Positions 19,337 through 28,137 of a stretch of 64,000 nucleotides of DNA are shown here, piece by piece. The stretch's first letter is position 1; each line of letters starts with the position of its first letter. Source of the stretch: AP-15 sp963799085 (GTDB lineage Bacteria; Pseudomonadota; Alphaproteobacteria; ATCC43930; CGMCC-115725). Location: the NCBI GenBank assembly GCA_963799085.1, contig CAWCWA010000017.1, positions 62,001-126,000 on the forward strand, in the 5' to 3' direction. The position numbers were made by a program, and so were the translations under genes. The notes beneath the pieces were generated by a model that saw nothing but the letters and a program-made list of their open reading frames with translations, did not search any database and had not been told where the DNA came from.

Positions 19337-21213
19337 TTAATGCGCTTGTTTCTCAGCTTGAGTCACGTGGTTATCTAAGCATAACGGCGGCCGTCGCGAA
19401 CGACCTCTCCATCGCACAGGCCTTCTACGAAGCCAATGACTTCGCGGCACGCCGCGTCAAGCCAGGTGGGCAGGCGCGCAATCGCACGATTATTCTGCGC
19501 GCGCGGGATCTCGAGACGGAAAGCCTCTTTTCGGTGCTCGACGCGCCCGGCGCGACGGTGGCGAGCGTGGTCGATCTCGGCCTGCGACTGCGCGGCGCGA
19601 GCCCGGCCCCGCTCTATGTCATCGATCTCAATGTCCTATTCGATGTTATCAAGGACAAGCATCAGTCTCGGTCTCCCGCCGCTGGGCGGCTAATTGCTGC
19701 GGCCCTGGCTCGCCAGATTCGCCTGGCCGTTGCGCCGGAATTCATTGTCGAACTTGAAAGGCACACGACAGGCGAGACCGCTGATCCGATCCTCAAGCTG
19801 GCAAGGCAACTGCCGCGGCTGCCGGTGGCCGACATTGATCGGTCGAAGCAGCTGGCCGATTTGATCCACACAATCGTCTTTGTCACGCCAGGGTTGAGGG
19901 CCGCAGGAAGTCCGCAAGCTTGGAGCGATGCGCGACATTTGGCACAAGCCGCTTTAGCCGGCGCTTCGGGATATGTCACCAGCGACGGCGGCCTGCTTGC
20001 CGCTCGCGATGGTCTCGTGGGGAGAGTTGGGATCGATGTTGCGAGCCTGGACGAGTTCGACGCGCTCCTGCCCGCCACCACTGCATCCAGGGGGGAAGCC
20101 CAGCTTCAGGGGATTGATTGCATGATGAAGACCGCCTCGGTCGATGTTGTCAGATCCTATCTTGAAGCCCAAAAAGTAGCGGCCGCGACAATTGCCGAAT
20201 TTGTTCCGGGTCCAGCTCAGCCTGGTCTGTGGAAAGCCCATTCTGTATCTGAAGACAGCGAGATTGTCGGCATTGGCCTCCAGATTGGGGCTTCCAGCAT
20301 CGATGCGCCGGCCCGCATTCTAGTCCATGTCCGCCCTGATCACGTCCGCTGCGAAACCTTTGCTGACTATCTGCTCGACATCCAATGCCGGGAAGCATGC
20401 GGTTCCGGGCCGGTGACCATTGAGCTTCTGTCGATTCGTGGCCAGTCGACGGTGCGCCGGGCAGCGATTCTGAGAGGCTTCATGCCGCTGCCTCGGACGG
20501 ACAGCCTGATTAAGGTTGCCGTAGGCCGGCCGATCACCCCCGCGAGTTGGATATCAATAGCACGGCAGACGCGACGCCGGACCGGCCTTCGCCTTCCCGA
20601 CATTCCGCTCGACATGGCGTCCGCGCTGTCGGGCCTGACAGTGCAGGGACCAGAAGGGAAGTTGATTACTGTCCGGTTGGCGGCGCTTGAGGACGCTATC
20701 GGCCCGACAATTTTGGTTTGGCCCGGCCGCGAGGGCGTGGTTGTGCCTATCGCGCGTCGTTACGCGGATGATCTTCTTGGCACGGGCGATCAGCATCCGC
20801 TGTTCGGCAGCCCGGAAGCGGCCTTTATGACACGGCGCGCGTATTTCAACACGCCGCGGTCAGCCCCGCTGATGCGGCCGGGCACACCGATGCTATTCTA
20901 CGAATTGAGGCGCTCTGGCGGGCGGGGCGCGATTGTGGCCGTGGCGCGTATTGTGGACGCCACGATTCTCCCCAAGGAGCAGGTCACGGATGAGCTGTTG
21001 CGCGGCGCGGTGGTCGAAGACCTGGAGCCGCTCTCGGCCTCCTCGGAGGTATTGGCCACGAGCTTTGACAATCTGCTTCGTTTTCCCAAAGTCGTTGGCC
21101 TCGACAAGCTTCGGGGGCTTGGCGCCATAGGAGCATCGAATTTGCAGACGACCACGGCGCTAGGCCACCAAGCGTTAGCGGCGATCCTCGAACTTGGTTG
21201 GGCGCGTGCCTGA
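19330..21213 (+). CDS. 3' part of the IS-split GNAT-PIN fusion protein with a PUA-like C-terminus
   Basis: Host sequence starts at 19342; an ATG at 19330 inside the element end keeps the frame open for 627 residues. Together with 17368-17691 the ancestral protein has about 731 residues. Domains in order: the end of the GNAT fold (SIAQAFYEANDFAARRV); a PIN nuclease with the acidic set DLNVLFD, EFIVELER, WSDARHLAQ and TSDGGLL; an alpha/beta segment resembling a degenerate acyltransferase (ILVHVRPDHV, VRRAAILRGFMPL); and a C-terminal PUA/EVE-like part (PGTPMLFYELRR, GAIVAVARIVDA). GNAT plus PIN in one chain suggests an RNA-directed toxin or repair-type enzyme. This is inference. The ASCH gene follows with overlap. 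Confidence 0.75.
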   Translation: MRVNALVSQLESRGYLSITAAVANDLSIAQAFYEANDFAARRVKPGGQARNRTIILRARDLETESLFSVLDAPGATVASVVDLGLRLRGASPAPLYVIDLNVLFDVIKDKHQSRSPAAGRLIAAALARQIRLAVAPEFIVELERHTTGETADPILKLARQLPRLPVADIDRSKQLADLIHTIVFVTPGLRAAGSPQAWSDARHLAQAALAGASGYVTSDGGLLAARDGLVGRVGIDVASLDEFDALLPATTASRGEAQLQGIDCMMKTASVDVVRSYLEAQKVAAATIAEFVPGPAQPGLWKAHSVSEDSEIVGIGLQIGASSIDAPARILVHVRPDHVRCETFADYLLDIQCREACGSGPVTIELLSIRGQSTVRRAAILRGFMPLPRTDSLIKVAVGRPITPASWISIARQTRRRTGLRLPDIPLDMASALSGLTVQGPEGKLITVRLAALEDAIGPTILVWPGREGVVVPIARRYADDLLGTGDQHPLFGSPEAAFMTRRAYFNTPRSAPLMRPGTPMLFYELRRSGGRGAIVAVARIVDATILPKEQVTDELLRGAVVEDLEPLSASSEVLATSFDNLLRFPKVVGLDKLRGLGAIGASNLQTTTALGHQALAAILELGWARA

Positions 21214-21640
21214 GGCAACAGACGCAATTATTTCCATTCATCCCGATTACGCGGATGCGATTTTGGCCGGCACAAAAACCGTCGAACTCCGCCGCCGCGC
21301 GCCCGATCTTCCGATAGGCTCGCGACTCTGGATCTACGCCACGCAGCCGATCGGCGCGGTAACCGGGTTTGTCACCATTGGGCAGCTCACGCGCGGTAGC
21401 CCCATAGCCCTTTGGAACGAGCACGGCGACGGGACCGGGATCGATCGTGCAGCATTCAAGGCATACTTCAATGGCTCCCAATTCGGTGTTGCGATCGGCC
21501 TTTCCGCGGCACGGCGTGTGGAACGGCCGGTCACCATCGCGCAGCTCCGTCACATCCGTGACAACTTTCGCCCGCCTCGGGTATTGACGCGCCTGACTTC
21601 AGAAGAGGCCAGGGCCCTGCGGAAACTCGCCGAGCAATAG
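21206..21640 (+). CDS. ASCH-domain protein
   Basis: The product has about 144 residues from GTG 21206 (TTG 21194 is an alternative). It overlaps the end of the GNAT-PIN gene by 8 bases, so the two are coupled. The ASCH/PUA-like fold shows in IISIHPDYADAILAGTKTVELRRR (compare the GxKxxExR signature here as GTKTVELRRR), LWIYATQPIGAVTGFVTIG and a C-terminal PRVLTRLTSEEARALRKL helix. ASCH domains bind RNA or modified nucleotides. Together with a PIN nuclease this suggests a module acting on RNA. Whether it is regulator, antitoxin or partner enzyme cannot be told from sequence. Confidence 0.85.
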   Translation: MPEATDAIISIHPDYADAILAGTKTVELRRRAPDLPIGSRLWIYATQPIGAVTGFVTIGQLTRGSPIALWNEHGDGTGIDRAAFKAYFNGSQFGVAIGLSAARRVERPVTIAQLRHIRDNFRPPRVLTRLTSEEARALRKLAEQ

Positions 21641-22095
21641 GCTGCGGCTCGCTCTTCGGTAGAGAGCCGACAATACGTATCGGCGATGGCCGCTTCGGGG
21701 CGATTGTGTTGAAAAAGTCGTTGGATGCTCGATCGCCGCTCGGTTTGTGTAATATTATCGTTCCTCGCCGCCCCTTTCGGAAATTTATTACGAAAAGTGG
21801 ACTTATCACGAACCATTATTTTCATTCCGATTTCGACTGTGGGGTTTTTCAACACAATCGGGCATCAACGGCCCTCGCCGTGGATCGAATTCAGCGACCG
21901 CTAAAGCTTCGAGGCGATCCATTCTCGTTGCGGCGACGCTAAAATTGCCATAATCGGATCGTATGGTGCGATAACGAAGCCTCCGAAGGGGAGCGGTTTG
22001 CTGGAAGATTCTCTGCAAATAACAGCAAAAACAGCAAAGCCGACACATCTGCCGGCGGCGCTCGCCGGCCTCGCGCTCTGCCGCAGGCGGGCGGC
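21641..22095. other. Intergenic region with a MITE-like element
   Basis: No gene is supported here. It is noticeably A+T-richer than its surroundings, especially 21735-21850. It holds the 160-bp inverted-repeat element listed separately. The remainder (21861-22095) shows no clear promoter, terminator or coding sequence. Confidence 0.6.
21701..21860. repeat. 160-bp MITE-like element with 16-bp perfect terminal inverted repeats
   Basis: CGATTGTGTTGAAAAA at 21701-21716 is exactly reverse-complemented by TTTTTCAACACAATCG at 21845-21860. The 128-base interior is A+T-rich and non-coding. The termini resemble ends often seen on DDE-type insertion sequences, so this may be a miniature, non-autonomous derivative or two solo IS ends. 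I could not define a target duplication, and the IS1380 element nearby has unrelated ends. Confidence 0.7.
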
Positions 22096-22995
22096 TCAGC
22101 CGGGCGGCGGGAAATGGGCGATCCAGTGGCGGGCGATGTCCTCGCGCCGGCAGATCCAGACCTGGTCGTGCCCCTTGATGTATTCGATGAAGCGGATCAA
22201 CGCCTTGGCCCGGCCGGGGTGGCCCGTGAGCCGCATATGGAGGCCGATCGACATCATCTTCGGCCGCTCGGCCCCCTCCTCATAGAGCACATCGAAGCTG
22301 TCGCGCAGAAAAGCGAAGAAATCCTCGCCCGAACCGAAGACGCCGCGGCCGAATTTCGAATCGTTGGTGGTCAGCGAGTAGGGGACGACAAGGTGCGGCT
22401 TGTCGCCGACCTTGACCCAATAAGGGAGTTCGTCGTTGTAGGTGTCGCTGTCATAGAGAAACCCGCCGTGCTCGACCAATAGCCGACGGGTATTCTCCGA
22501 GGGCGCGTAGCGGCAGTACCAGCCAAGCGGGGTCTTGCCCGTCGTCTTGGCGATCAACTCGATCGCGGAGGCGATCTGGCGCCGCTCCTCGGCCTCGGCG
22601 AGCCCCGGATGGTTCGTCCAGCGATAGCCGTGGCTGCAGATGTCCCAGTCATTGGCGGCGATCGCGGCGGCGGCTGCCGGGTTCGCCTCGAAGGCGCGGG
22701 CGCAGCCGAAGATCGTCACCGGCACGCCAAACCGGGTGAAGATCCGGTGGAGCCGCCAGAATCCCACGCGCGCGCCGTACTCGAACATGCTCTCGGCGCC
22801 GAGATCGCGGCCCTTGACGCCGAGGTCGCTGCCGATCATCTCGGTCAGCCCGCCCTCGGAGACGCCGTCGCCCGCCGGATAGGAAAGCTCCGAACCCTCC
22901 TCGAAATTGATCACGAAATTGACGGCGATGCGCGCTTCGCCGGGCCAGCCGGCATGTGGCGGCTCGGCGCCGTAGCCGACAAAATCGCGGGTCAT
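22096..22995 (-). CDS. puuE: Polysaccharide-deacetylase-fold allantoinase-like protein (PuuE type)
   Basis: A 299-residue NodB-homology protein. The start MTRDFVGYGAEPPHAGWPG is the typical PuuE N-terminus, followed by VNFVINFEEGSE, the metal/H motif HGYRWTNH, the PLGWYCRYAPSENTRRLL strand and a C-terminal HMRLTGHPGRAKALIRFIEY. The ATG at 22995 has an AGGAGC site and overlaps the DUF29 stop as ATGA. PuuE hydrolyses allantoin to allantoate in uric-acid breakdown without a classical amidohydrolase metal pair. Some relatives act on other cyclic amides or peptidoglycan, so the substrate is probable rather than sure. No uricase gene is adjacent. Confidence 0.8.
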   Translation of the reverse strand: MTRDFVGYGAEPPHAGWPGEARIAVNFVINFEEGSELSYPAGDGVSEGGLTEMIGSDLGVKGRDLGAESMFEYGARVGFWRLHRIFTRFGVPVTIFGCARAFEANPAAAAAIAANDWDICSHGYRWTNHPGLAEAEERRQIASAIELIAKTTGKTPLGWYCRYAPSENTRRLLVEHGGFLYDSDTYNDELPYWVKVGDKPHLVVPYSLTTNDSKFGRGVFGSGEDFFAFLRDSFDVLYEEGAERPKMMSIGLHMRLTGHPGRAKALIRFIEYIKGHDQVWICRREDIARHWIAHFPPPG

Positions 22996-23465
22996 GGGCG
23001 GGCTCCTGGTCGATCGGGATACCAATCCTCGCGACAGATGTCGTCGAGGGAATAGGGACTGGCGGGCGGCAGCGCGTCGGCGGCGGCGGGCTCGCCGTAT
23101 CGGCGCAGATCGCGGTCGGCGCGCCGGCGCCCATCGGCATAAAGTTTGCTGAGATTCTCCTCGGCGTCGCGCCGCAGCGTCGGCGAGAACTTGTCGCCGA
23201 GCGTATCCCGCGCCTCGGCGACCGAGGCCATCCAATCGGAGCGCGGCGGTTCGGCCGGCGAATGGGCGAGTTTCAGAAGATGCTCGATGATGCGGCGGAT
23301 CCGGCTCCTGACGGCGTCGCGTTCGCTGCGGCCCAAACTCTCGATCTCCTCGGCGACGTTCTCGCGGTCGAGGCGGTTGTCGGCGACCGCCATCTCGCGC
23401 AGCATCCTCGCCTGATGCTGTGTCCAGGCGTAGAAATCATCGTCATACCGCGGTCCGTCCGGCAT
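22992..23465 (-). CDS. DUF29 family protein
   Basis: A 157-residue protein from ATG 23465; an extension to a TTG at 23531 is less likely. Residues about 5-70 (YDDDFYAWTQHQARMLREM, then NRLDRENVAEEIESLGRSE and a following long helix) are the DUF29 signature, and the rest is helical and charged. Function is unknown. DUF29 genes are abundant in cyanobacteria and alphaproteobacteria and often look accessory. It is translationally coupled (ATGA) to the PuuE-like gene, which may be coincidental. Confidence 0.85.
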   Translation of the reverse strand: MPDGPRYDDDFYAWTQHQARMLREMAVADNRLDRENVAEEIESLGRSERDAVRSRIRRIIEHLLKLAHSPAEPPRSDWMASVAEARDTLGDKFSPTLRRDAEENLSKLYADGRRRADRDLRRYGEPAAADALPPASPYSLDDICREDWYPDRPGARP

Positions 23466-23662
23466 CGCCGCCACCGTTGCAGTCCCGACCCGCAGCATAC
23501 CCCCGATGGGTCCGTCAGGAAGAGGCGTCAATCCGCCGCGACCTCTGGCGCGGCTGCCGCGACCGGCCGCTCGAAACGGTTGTCGGCGGCGGTTATCGGG
23601 CGCAATACCATCTCCGACGCCGGAGATGGGCGCAGCAACCGCCGCAGCGAGGTCGATCGGGC

Positions 23663-24593
23663 ATGACCGATTATGGGGTGTACCTCCAGCAGATCGTCAA
23701 CGGTTTGAGCCTGGGAGCGATCTACGCGTTGCTGGCGATCGGCTTCACTCTCGTCTACGGCATTCTGGAGCTGATCAATTTCGCCCATTTCAACGTGTTC
23801 ATGGTCGGCTCCTTCATCGGCATGTGGGCGCTCGAACTGCTCGGATTGTCCGGGCAAAGCCGGGTCTTGACCGGGTTGGCGCTGGCTGGCGCCCTTGGCT
23901 TCGCCTTTGCCGTGACGATGCTGGCGGCGGGCGTTCTCGGCGTGGCGATCGAGCGGCATCGTCGTTGCGCCCGTTGCGCGGCGTGCCCGGCACCGCGGCG
24001 ATGATCACCACGATCGGCGTCTCCTATATTCTGTTCAACGTCATCCTGCTGACGGTCGGCGCCGGGTCGCAGAATTTCCCGAACCCATTGCCGGTGCTGC
24101 GCTGGCAGATCGGCGCGGTCACGATCGAACTGAGCAGGTGCTGATCTGGGTGATCGCGCTGGCGCTGATGCTGGGGCTGCATCTCTTTGTCTCCCGCACT
24201 CGGCTCGGCAAGGCGATGCGCGCCACCGCACAGGACGCCGAGGCCGCCCGGATGATGGGGGTCGATATCGACCGGGTCATCGTCATGGCGTTCTTTCTGG
24301 GCTCGGCGCTGGCCGGCGCTGCGGCGCTGATCTTCGGCCTCTATTACAACTATACGAGCTTCATCATCGGCTATACGGCGGGGCTGCGGGCCTTTACCGC
24401 CGCCGTCCTGGGCGGCATCGGCAACATCCCGGGGGCGATGGTCGGCGGCCTTTTGATCGGATTGATCGAAACCCTGGGCGGCCAGGTGATCGCCACGCGC
24501 TGGACCGACGTGATCATCTTCTCGATCCTGGTGCTGGTGCTGGTCTTTGTCCCGACTGGCCTGTTCGGCCGCGCCAATCCGACCAAGTCCTAG
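23663..24593 (+). CDS. livH: Branched-chain amino acid ABC transporter permease LivH, with frame shifts
   Basis: The product has about 309 residues and starts MTDYGVYLQQIVNGLSLGAIYALLA, the standard LivH N-terminus with successive hydrophobic spans. GMRATAQDAEAARMMGV-type sequence (here AMRATAQDAEAARMMGV) is the cytoplasmic EAA coupling loop, and it ends in GNIPGAMVGGLLIGLIE. Frames change near 23955 (within AIER to LRPLRGVPGTAAM) and near 24135 (IELS to VLIWV). The stop is one base before the livM start. LivH forms one half of the transmembrane channel for branched-chain amino acids or related small amides. Confidence 0.9.
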
Positions 24594-24594
24594 C

Positions 24595-26586
24595 ATGGCC
24601 GCAATCGGGCCGTTTCGCCGCCTGACGCCTGATACCCGCCGCCGGCTCGCGATCGCCGCGGTTGCCATTGCGGCAGTGCTGTTCCCCATATTGCATCCGA
24701 ACGACGCCGACATTGACTCCGCCGCCAATGCGTTGGCCTTCGCCGCCCTGGCGCTCGGGCTCAACATCGTCGTCGGCTTCGCCGGGCTGCTCGACCTCGG
24801 CTATGCCGCGTTCTTCGCGATCGGCGCCTACTCATACGGCATCGCCGCTTCCTGGCAGGTCCAGCCGGAATGGAGCGGGTTCTGGCAGCCCCTGCAATGG
24901 CTCGACCTCGTCAGCCGCTTTCATACGGCCTCGGGCGATGTCGTGCATTTCAACGTCTCGTTCTGGCTGATGCTGCCGGTCTCGGCCGCGATCGCCGCAT
25001 TTTTCGGGGTGCTCTTCGGCGCGCCGACGTTGCGCCTCAAGGGCGATTATCTGGCGATCGTGACCCTGGGCTTTGGCGAGATCGTGCCGATCGTGGCGCG
25101 CAATGCGCCAGCGCTTACCAATGGCGCGCATGGGCCTGAACGGGGTCGCCGCTCCGCAATTCTTCGGCTACGATTTCGGCGTCGACGCGACACCCTATTA
25201 CTTTGTCGGGCTTCTTATTGTCGCTTTCCTGATCCTGACCAGCTTGCGGCTCAAGGATTTCGCGCATCGGCCGCGCCTGGATGGCGATCCGCGAGGACGA
25301 GATCGCCGCCGCGGCGATGGGCGTCAACCGGACGCGCTTCAAGCTCCTGGCTTTTGCGATCGGTGCGGCCTTTGCCGGCGCCACCGGCACCTTCTATGTC
25401 GCCAAATTGCAGACCGCCACACCGGAAATGTTCATGTTTCCGGTTTCGGTGATGGTTCTCGTCATGGTCGTCTTCGGCGGCATCGGCAGCGTGTGGGGCG
25501 TCGTGGTCGGCGCCCTGCTGCTGCAGATGCTGCAATCCTGGTTCCTCCAGGACCTGTCTCAATGGTTGCAGGCGCTGGGCCGGCTCCTCGATATCGGCTG
25601 GCTGCGGCACGTCGAGCTGGCGTCGTCGATCGAGCTGATCTTCGGTTTGATCCTCGTGTTCATGATGCTCTACCGGCGCGACGGGCTGATCCCGGCGACG
25701 CGGCGGGTCCCGGCGCTGAGCCTCGACGAAGAGGCGGCCCAGCCGAGGCGCGGCGGCTTTGCGGCGTTTTCGCCGTTGGCGCCCGAGCGGCGCGACGGCG
25801 AAGGTCCGATCCTCGACATCGCCGCTCTGACCGTGCGCTTCGGCGGCCTCGTCGCGTTGCGCGCGGTCGAGTTCAGCGTGCCGGCGGGGGCGGTGGTTGC
25901 GCGTAATCGGCCCGAACGGCTCGGGCAAGACGACATTGTTCAACACCGTGACCGGGCTCACCCCCTGCGACGAAGGTGCGATCCGCTTTGCCGGCCGTCC
26001 GATCGGCAGCCTGCCGCCGCATCTCGTTCTCGACCGCGGCATCGCCCGGACCTTTCAGAACATCCGTCTCTTTCCCAATCTGAGCGTGCTCGAAAACGTC
26101 ATGATCGGCATGCATGCCCGCCTCGACATCGGTGCGGCGGCTGCCTTGCTCCGCTTGCCGAGGGCGCTCCGCGAGGAAAGGGCGGCGCGCGAGCGGGCGC
26201 TCGAGATCCTGGCACTTTTCGGCAATCGGCTCTTGCCGCGCGCCGATCATCCGGCCGGCAGCCTCTCCTACGCCAACCGCCGGCGCACCGAGATTGCCCG
26301 CGCGCTCGCCTCGCAGCCGAGGCTCCTGCTGCTCGACGAACCGACGGCGGGGATGAACCCGGCCGAGACGCTGGAGCTTGCCGACCAGATCGAGACCTTG
26401 CACCGGCAGGGCCTGACGATCGTCTTGATCGAACACAAGCTCGATGTCGTCGTCAGCCTCGCCGACAAGGTCGTCGTGCTCGATCACGGCGAAAAGATCG
26501 CCGAGGGCGTCCCCGCGGAGGTCCGCCGCGACGAGGCGGTGATCCGCGCCTATCTCGGCAGGAGTGCAGCACTTGCTCGAGTTTAG
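24595..26586 (+). CDS. livM-livG: LivM permease-LivG ATPase fusion, three frame shifts
   Basis: The LivM half (about residues 1-385) has hydrophobic spans and the coupling sequence IREDEIAAAAMGVNRTRFKL. It runs without a stop through a charged linker (LDEEAAQPRRGGFAAFSPL) into the LivG ATPase half: IGPNGSGKTTLFNTVTG (Walker A), NIRLFPNLSVLENV (Q-loop region), SLSYANRRRTEIARALA (signature region, with SYANRR in place of canonical LSGGQ) and LLLLDEPTAGMNP (Walker B). Shifts of +1 fall near 25130, 25265 and 25905. The fusion joint near 25740-25800 lies within one frame, so the fusion itself is not an artefact of frame joining. It supplies both channel and motor parts. Confidence 0.85.
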
Positions 26587-27292
26587 GGCGGTCGACACCT
26601 ATTACGGCGACCTGCACGTGCTGAAATCGGTCGACTACCGGATCGAGGCGGGCGAGATCGTCTGCCTGTTGGGCGGCAACGCGTCCGGCAAATCGACGAC
26701 GATGAAGGCGATCATGGGGAGTGTGGCGCCGGCCCGCGGCGACATCCTCTTCGAGGGAAATTCGCTCAAAGGCGTCAGCATGGCCGAGCGGGTGCGCCGC
26801 GGCATCGCCCCGGTGCTCGAGGCGCGGCGGCTCTTTCCGCGCATGACGGTCTACGAGAATCTCGATATGGGCGCCTATACGCGCCGCCGCGGCCCCGAGT
26901 TCGAGGAGGATCTGGCGCGCGTCTTCGCCCTCTTCCCGCGCGTCGAGGAGCGGCTCTCGCAGCTGGCCGGCACCTTGTCCGGCGGCGAGCAGCAGATGGT
27001 GGCGATCGGCCGGGCGCTGATGGCGCGACCCCGGCTCTTGTGCATGGACGAGCCCTCGATGGGACTGTCGCCCGCCTATGTCGAGCAGGTTTTCGACATC
27101 ATCCGCACGATCAACGACCAGGGCACGACAATCTTCATGGTCGAGCAGAACGCGGCGATGGCGCTCGCGATTGCCGACCGCGCCTATGTCTTGCAGACCG
27201 GCCGGGTCGTGCTCAGCGGGAATGCCGCCGAACTGCGCGAGAACGAGGCGATCCGCGAGGCCTATCTCGGCGAGCTCAAGGTGGAGGGGTAG
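26564..27292 (+). CDS. livF: Branched-chain amino acid ABC transporter ATP-binding protein LivF
   Basis: An intact 242-residue ATPase: LLGGNASGKSTTMKAIMG (Walker A), LSGGEQQMVAIGRALMARP (signature), LLCMDEPSMGLSP (Walker B) and the H-loop replaced by FMVEQNAAMAL, as is usual in LivF. The GTG start at 26564 overlaps the end of the livMG fusion by 23 bases. It completes a livH-livMG-livF transcript. The matching periplasmic binding protein is not adjacent; the best candidate is at 30550-31795 on the other strand. Confidence 0.93.
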   Translation: MQHLLEFRAVDTYYGDLHVLKSVDYRIEAGEIVCLLGGNASGKSTTMKAIMGSVAPARGDILFEGNSLKGVSMAERVRRGIAPVLEARRLFPRMTVYENLDMGAYTRRRGPEFEEDLARVFALFPRVEERLSQLAGTLSGGEQQMVAIGRALMARPRLLCMDEPSMGLSPAYVEQVFDIIRTINDQGTTIFMVEQNAAMALAIADRAYVLQTGRVVLSGNAAELRENEAIREAYLGELKVEG

Positions 27293-27309
27293 AGGGTTCG
27301 CCGTCTTTC

Positions 27310-28137
27310 TCACGGAGCCGAAGGCGGCGGCGTGTGCGCTTTGAGGCCGTGCTGCAGCATTGCCTCCCAGCCTTCCGCCGGCTCGTCGGCGAAATAGAAC
27401 AGCCGAACGTCCTCGGGCGCGATCATGCCCTCCTCGACCAGCGCCTCGAAATCGACGAGGCGGCGCCAGTAATCGCGGCCGAACAGAACGATCGGCATCG
27501 GCGGCGCCTTCTTCGTCTGCTGCAGGGTCAGGATCTCGAAGAGTTCGTCCATCGTCCCGAAGCCGCCGGGAAAAACCGCGAGCGCATTGGCCCGCATCGC
27601 CAGATGCATCTTTCGCATCGCGAAATAGTGAAAGCGGAAGGTCAGTTCCGGGGTCGAGTAGGGATTGGGGTCTTGCTCATGCGGCAGGCTGATGTTGAAC
27701 CCGATGCTGGGCGCGCCGGCGTCGTGGGCGCCGCGGTTCGCTGCTTCCATGATGCCGGGCCCGCCGCCGGTGGCGATGACGTTGTCGCGCAGCCCGCCCT
27801 CCTCGCAGAGCGCGCCGCCGCGCTCGGAAACGAGGCGGGCGAAGGCGCGGGCGAGTTCGTACCAGTGCGCGTGACGGGCGCAGCGACGGGCGCGGTCGAG
27901 GTCATGCGATCCGACGGCGCCGCGCGCCATTGACTCGGCCCGCTCGGGCGAGGGGATCTGCGCGCTGCCGAAGACGATCACCGTCGAGCGCACACCCCAA
28001 TCGCGCAGCGCCAGCTCCGCCTTGGCGTATTCGAGCGCGAAACGGGTAGCGCGCATCTCGTCGCGCAGCAGAAACTCGGTGTCCTCGACCGGCAAAAGAT
28101 AGCTCTTCGAACCCTTCTGCTTTGAATTGTCGGGCAT
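27310..28137 (-). CDS. LOG-family Rossmann-fold protein (TIGR00730 type)
   Basis: A 275-residue protein with the two LOG motifs: GGGPGIMEAANRGAHDAG and PGGFGTMDELFEILT. LOG enzymes hydrolyse nucleotide 5'-monophosphates such as cytokinin riboside monophosphates to base plus ribose phosphate. This longer N-terminally extended type resembles proteobacterial YgdH/PpnN-like nucleosidases. Its ATG (28137) overlaps the mscS stop as TGATG, so it is co-translated with the channel gene. There are no frame shifts. Confidence 0.88.
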   Translation of the reverse strand: MPDNSKQKGSKSYLLPVEDTEFLLRDEMRATRFALEYAKAELALRDWGVRSTVIVFGSAQIPSPERAESMARGAVGSHDLDRARRCARHAHWYELARAFARLVSERGGALCEEGGLRDNVIATGGGPGIMEAANRGAHDAGAPSIGFNISLPHEQDPNPYSTPELTFRFHYFAMRKMHLAMRANALAVFPGGFGTMDELFEILTLQQTKKAPPMPIVLFGRDYWRRLVDFEALVEEGMIAPEDVRLFYFADEPAEGWEAMLQHGLKAHTPPPSAP

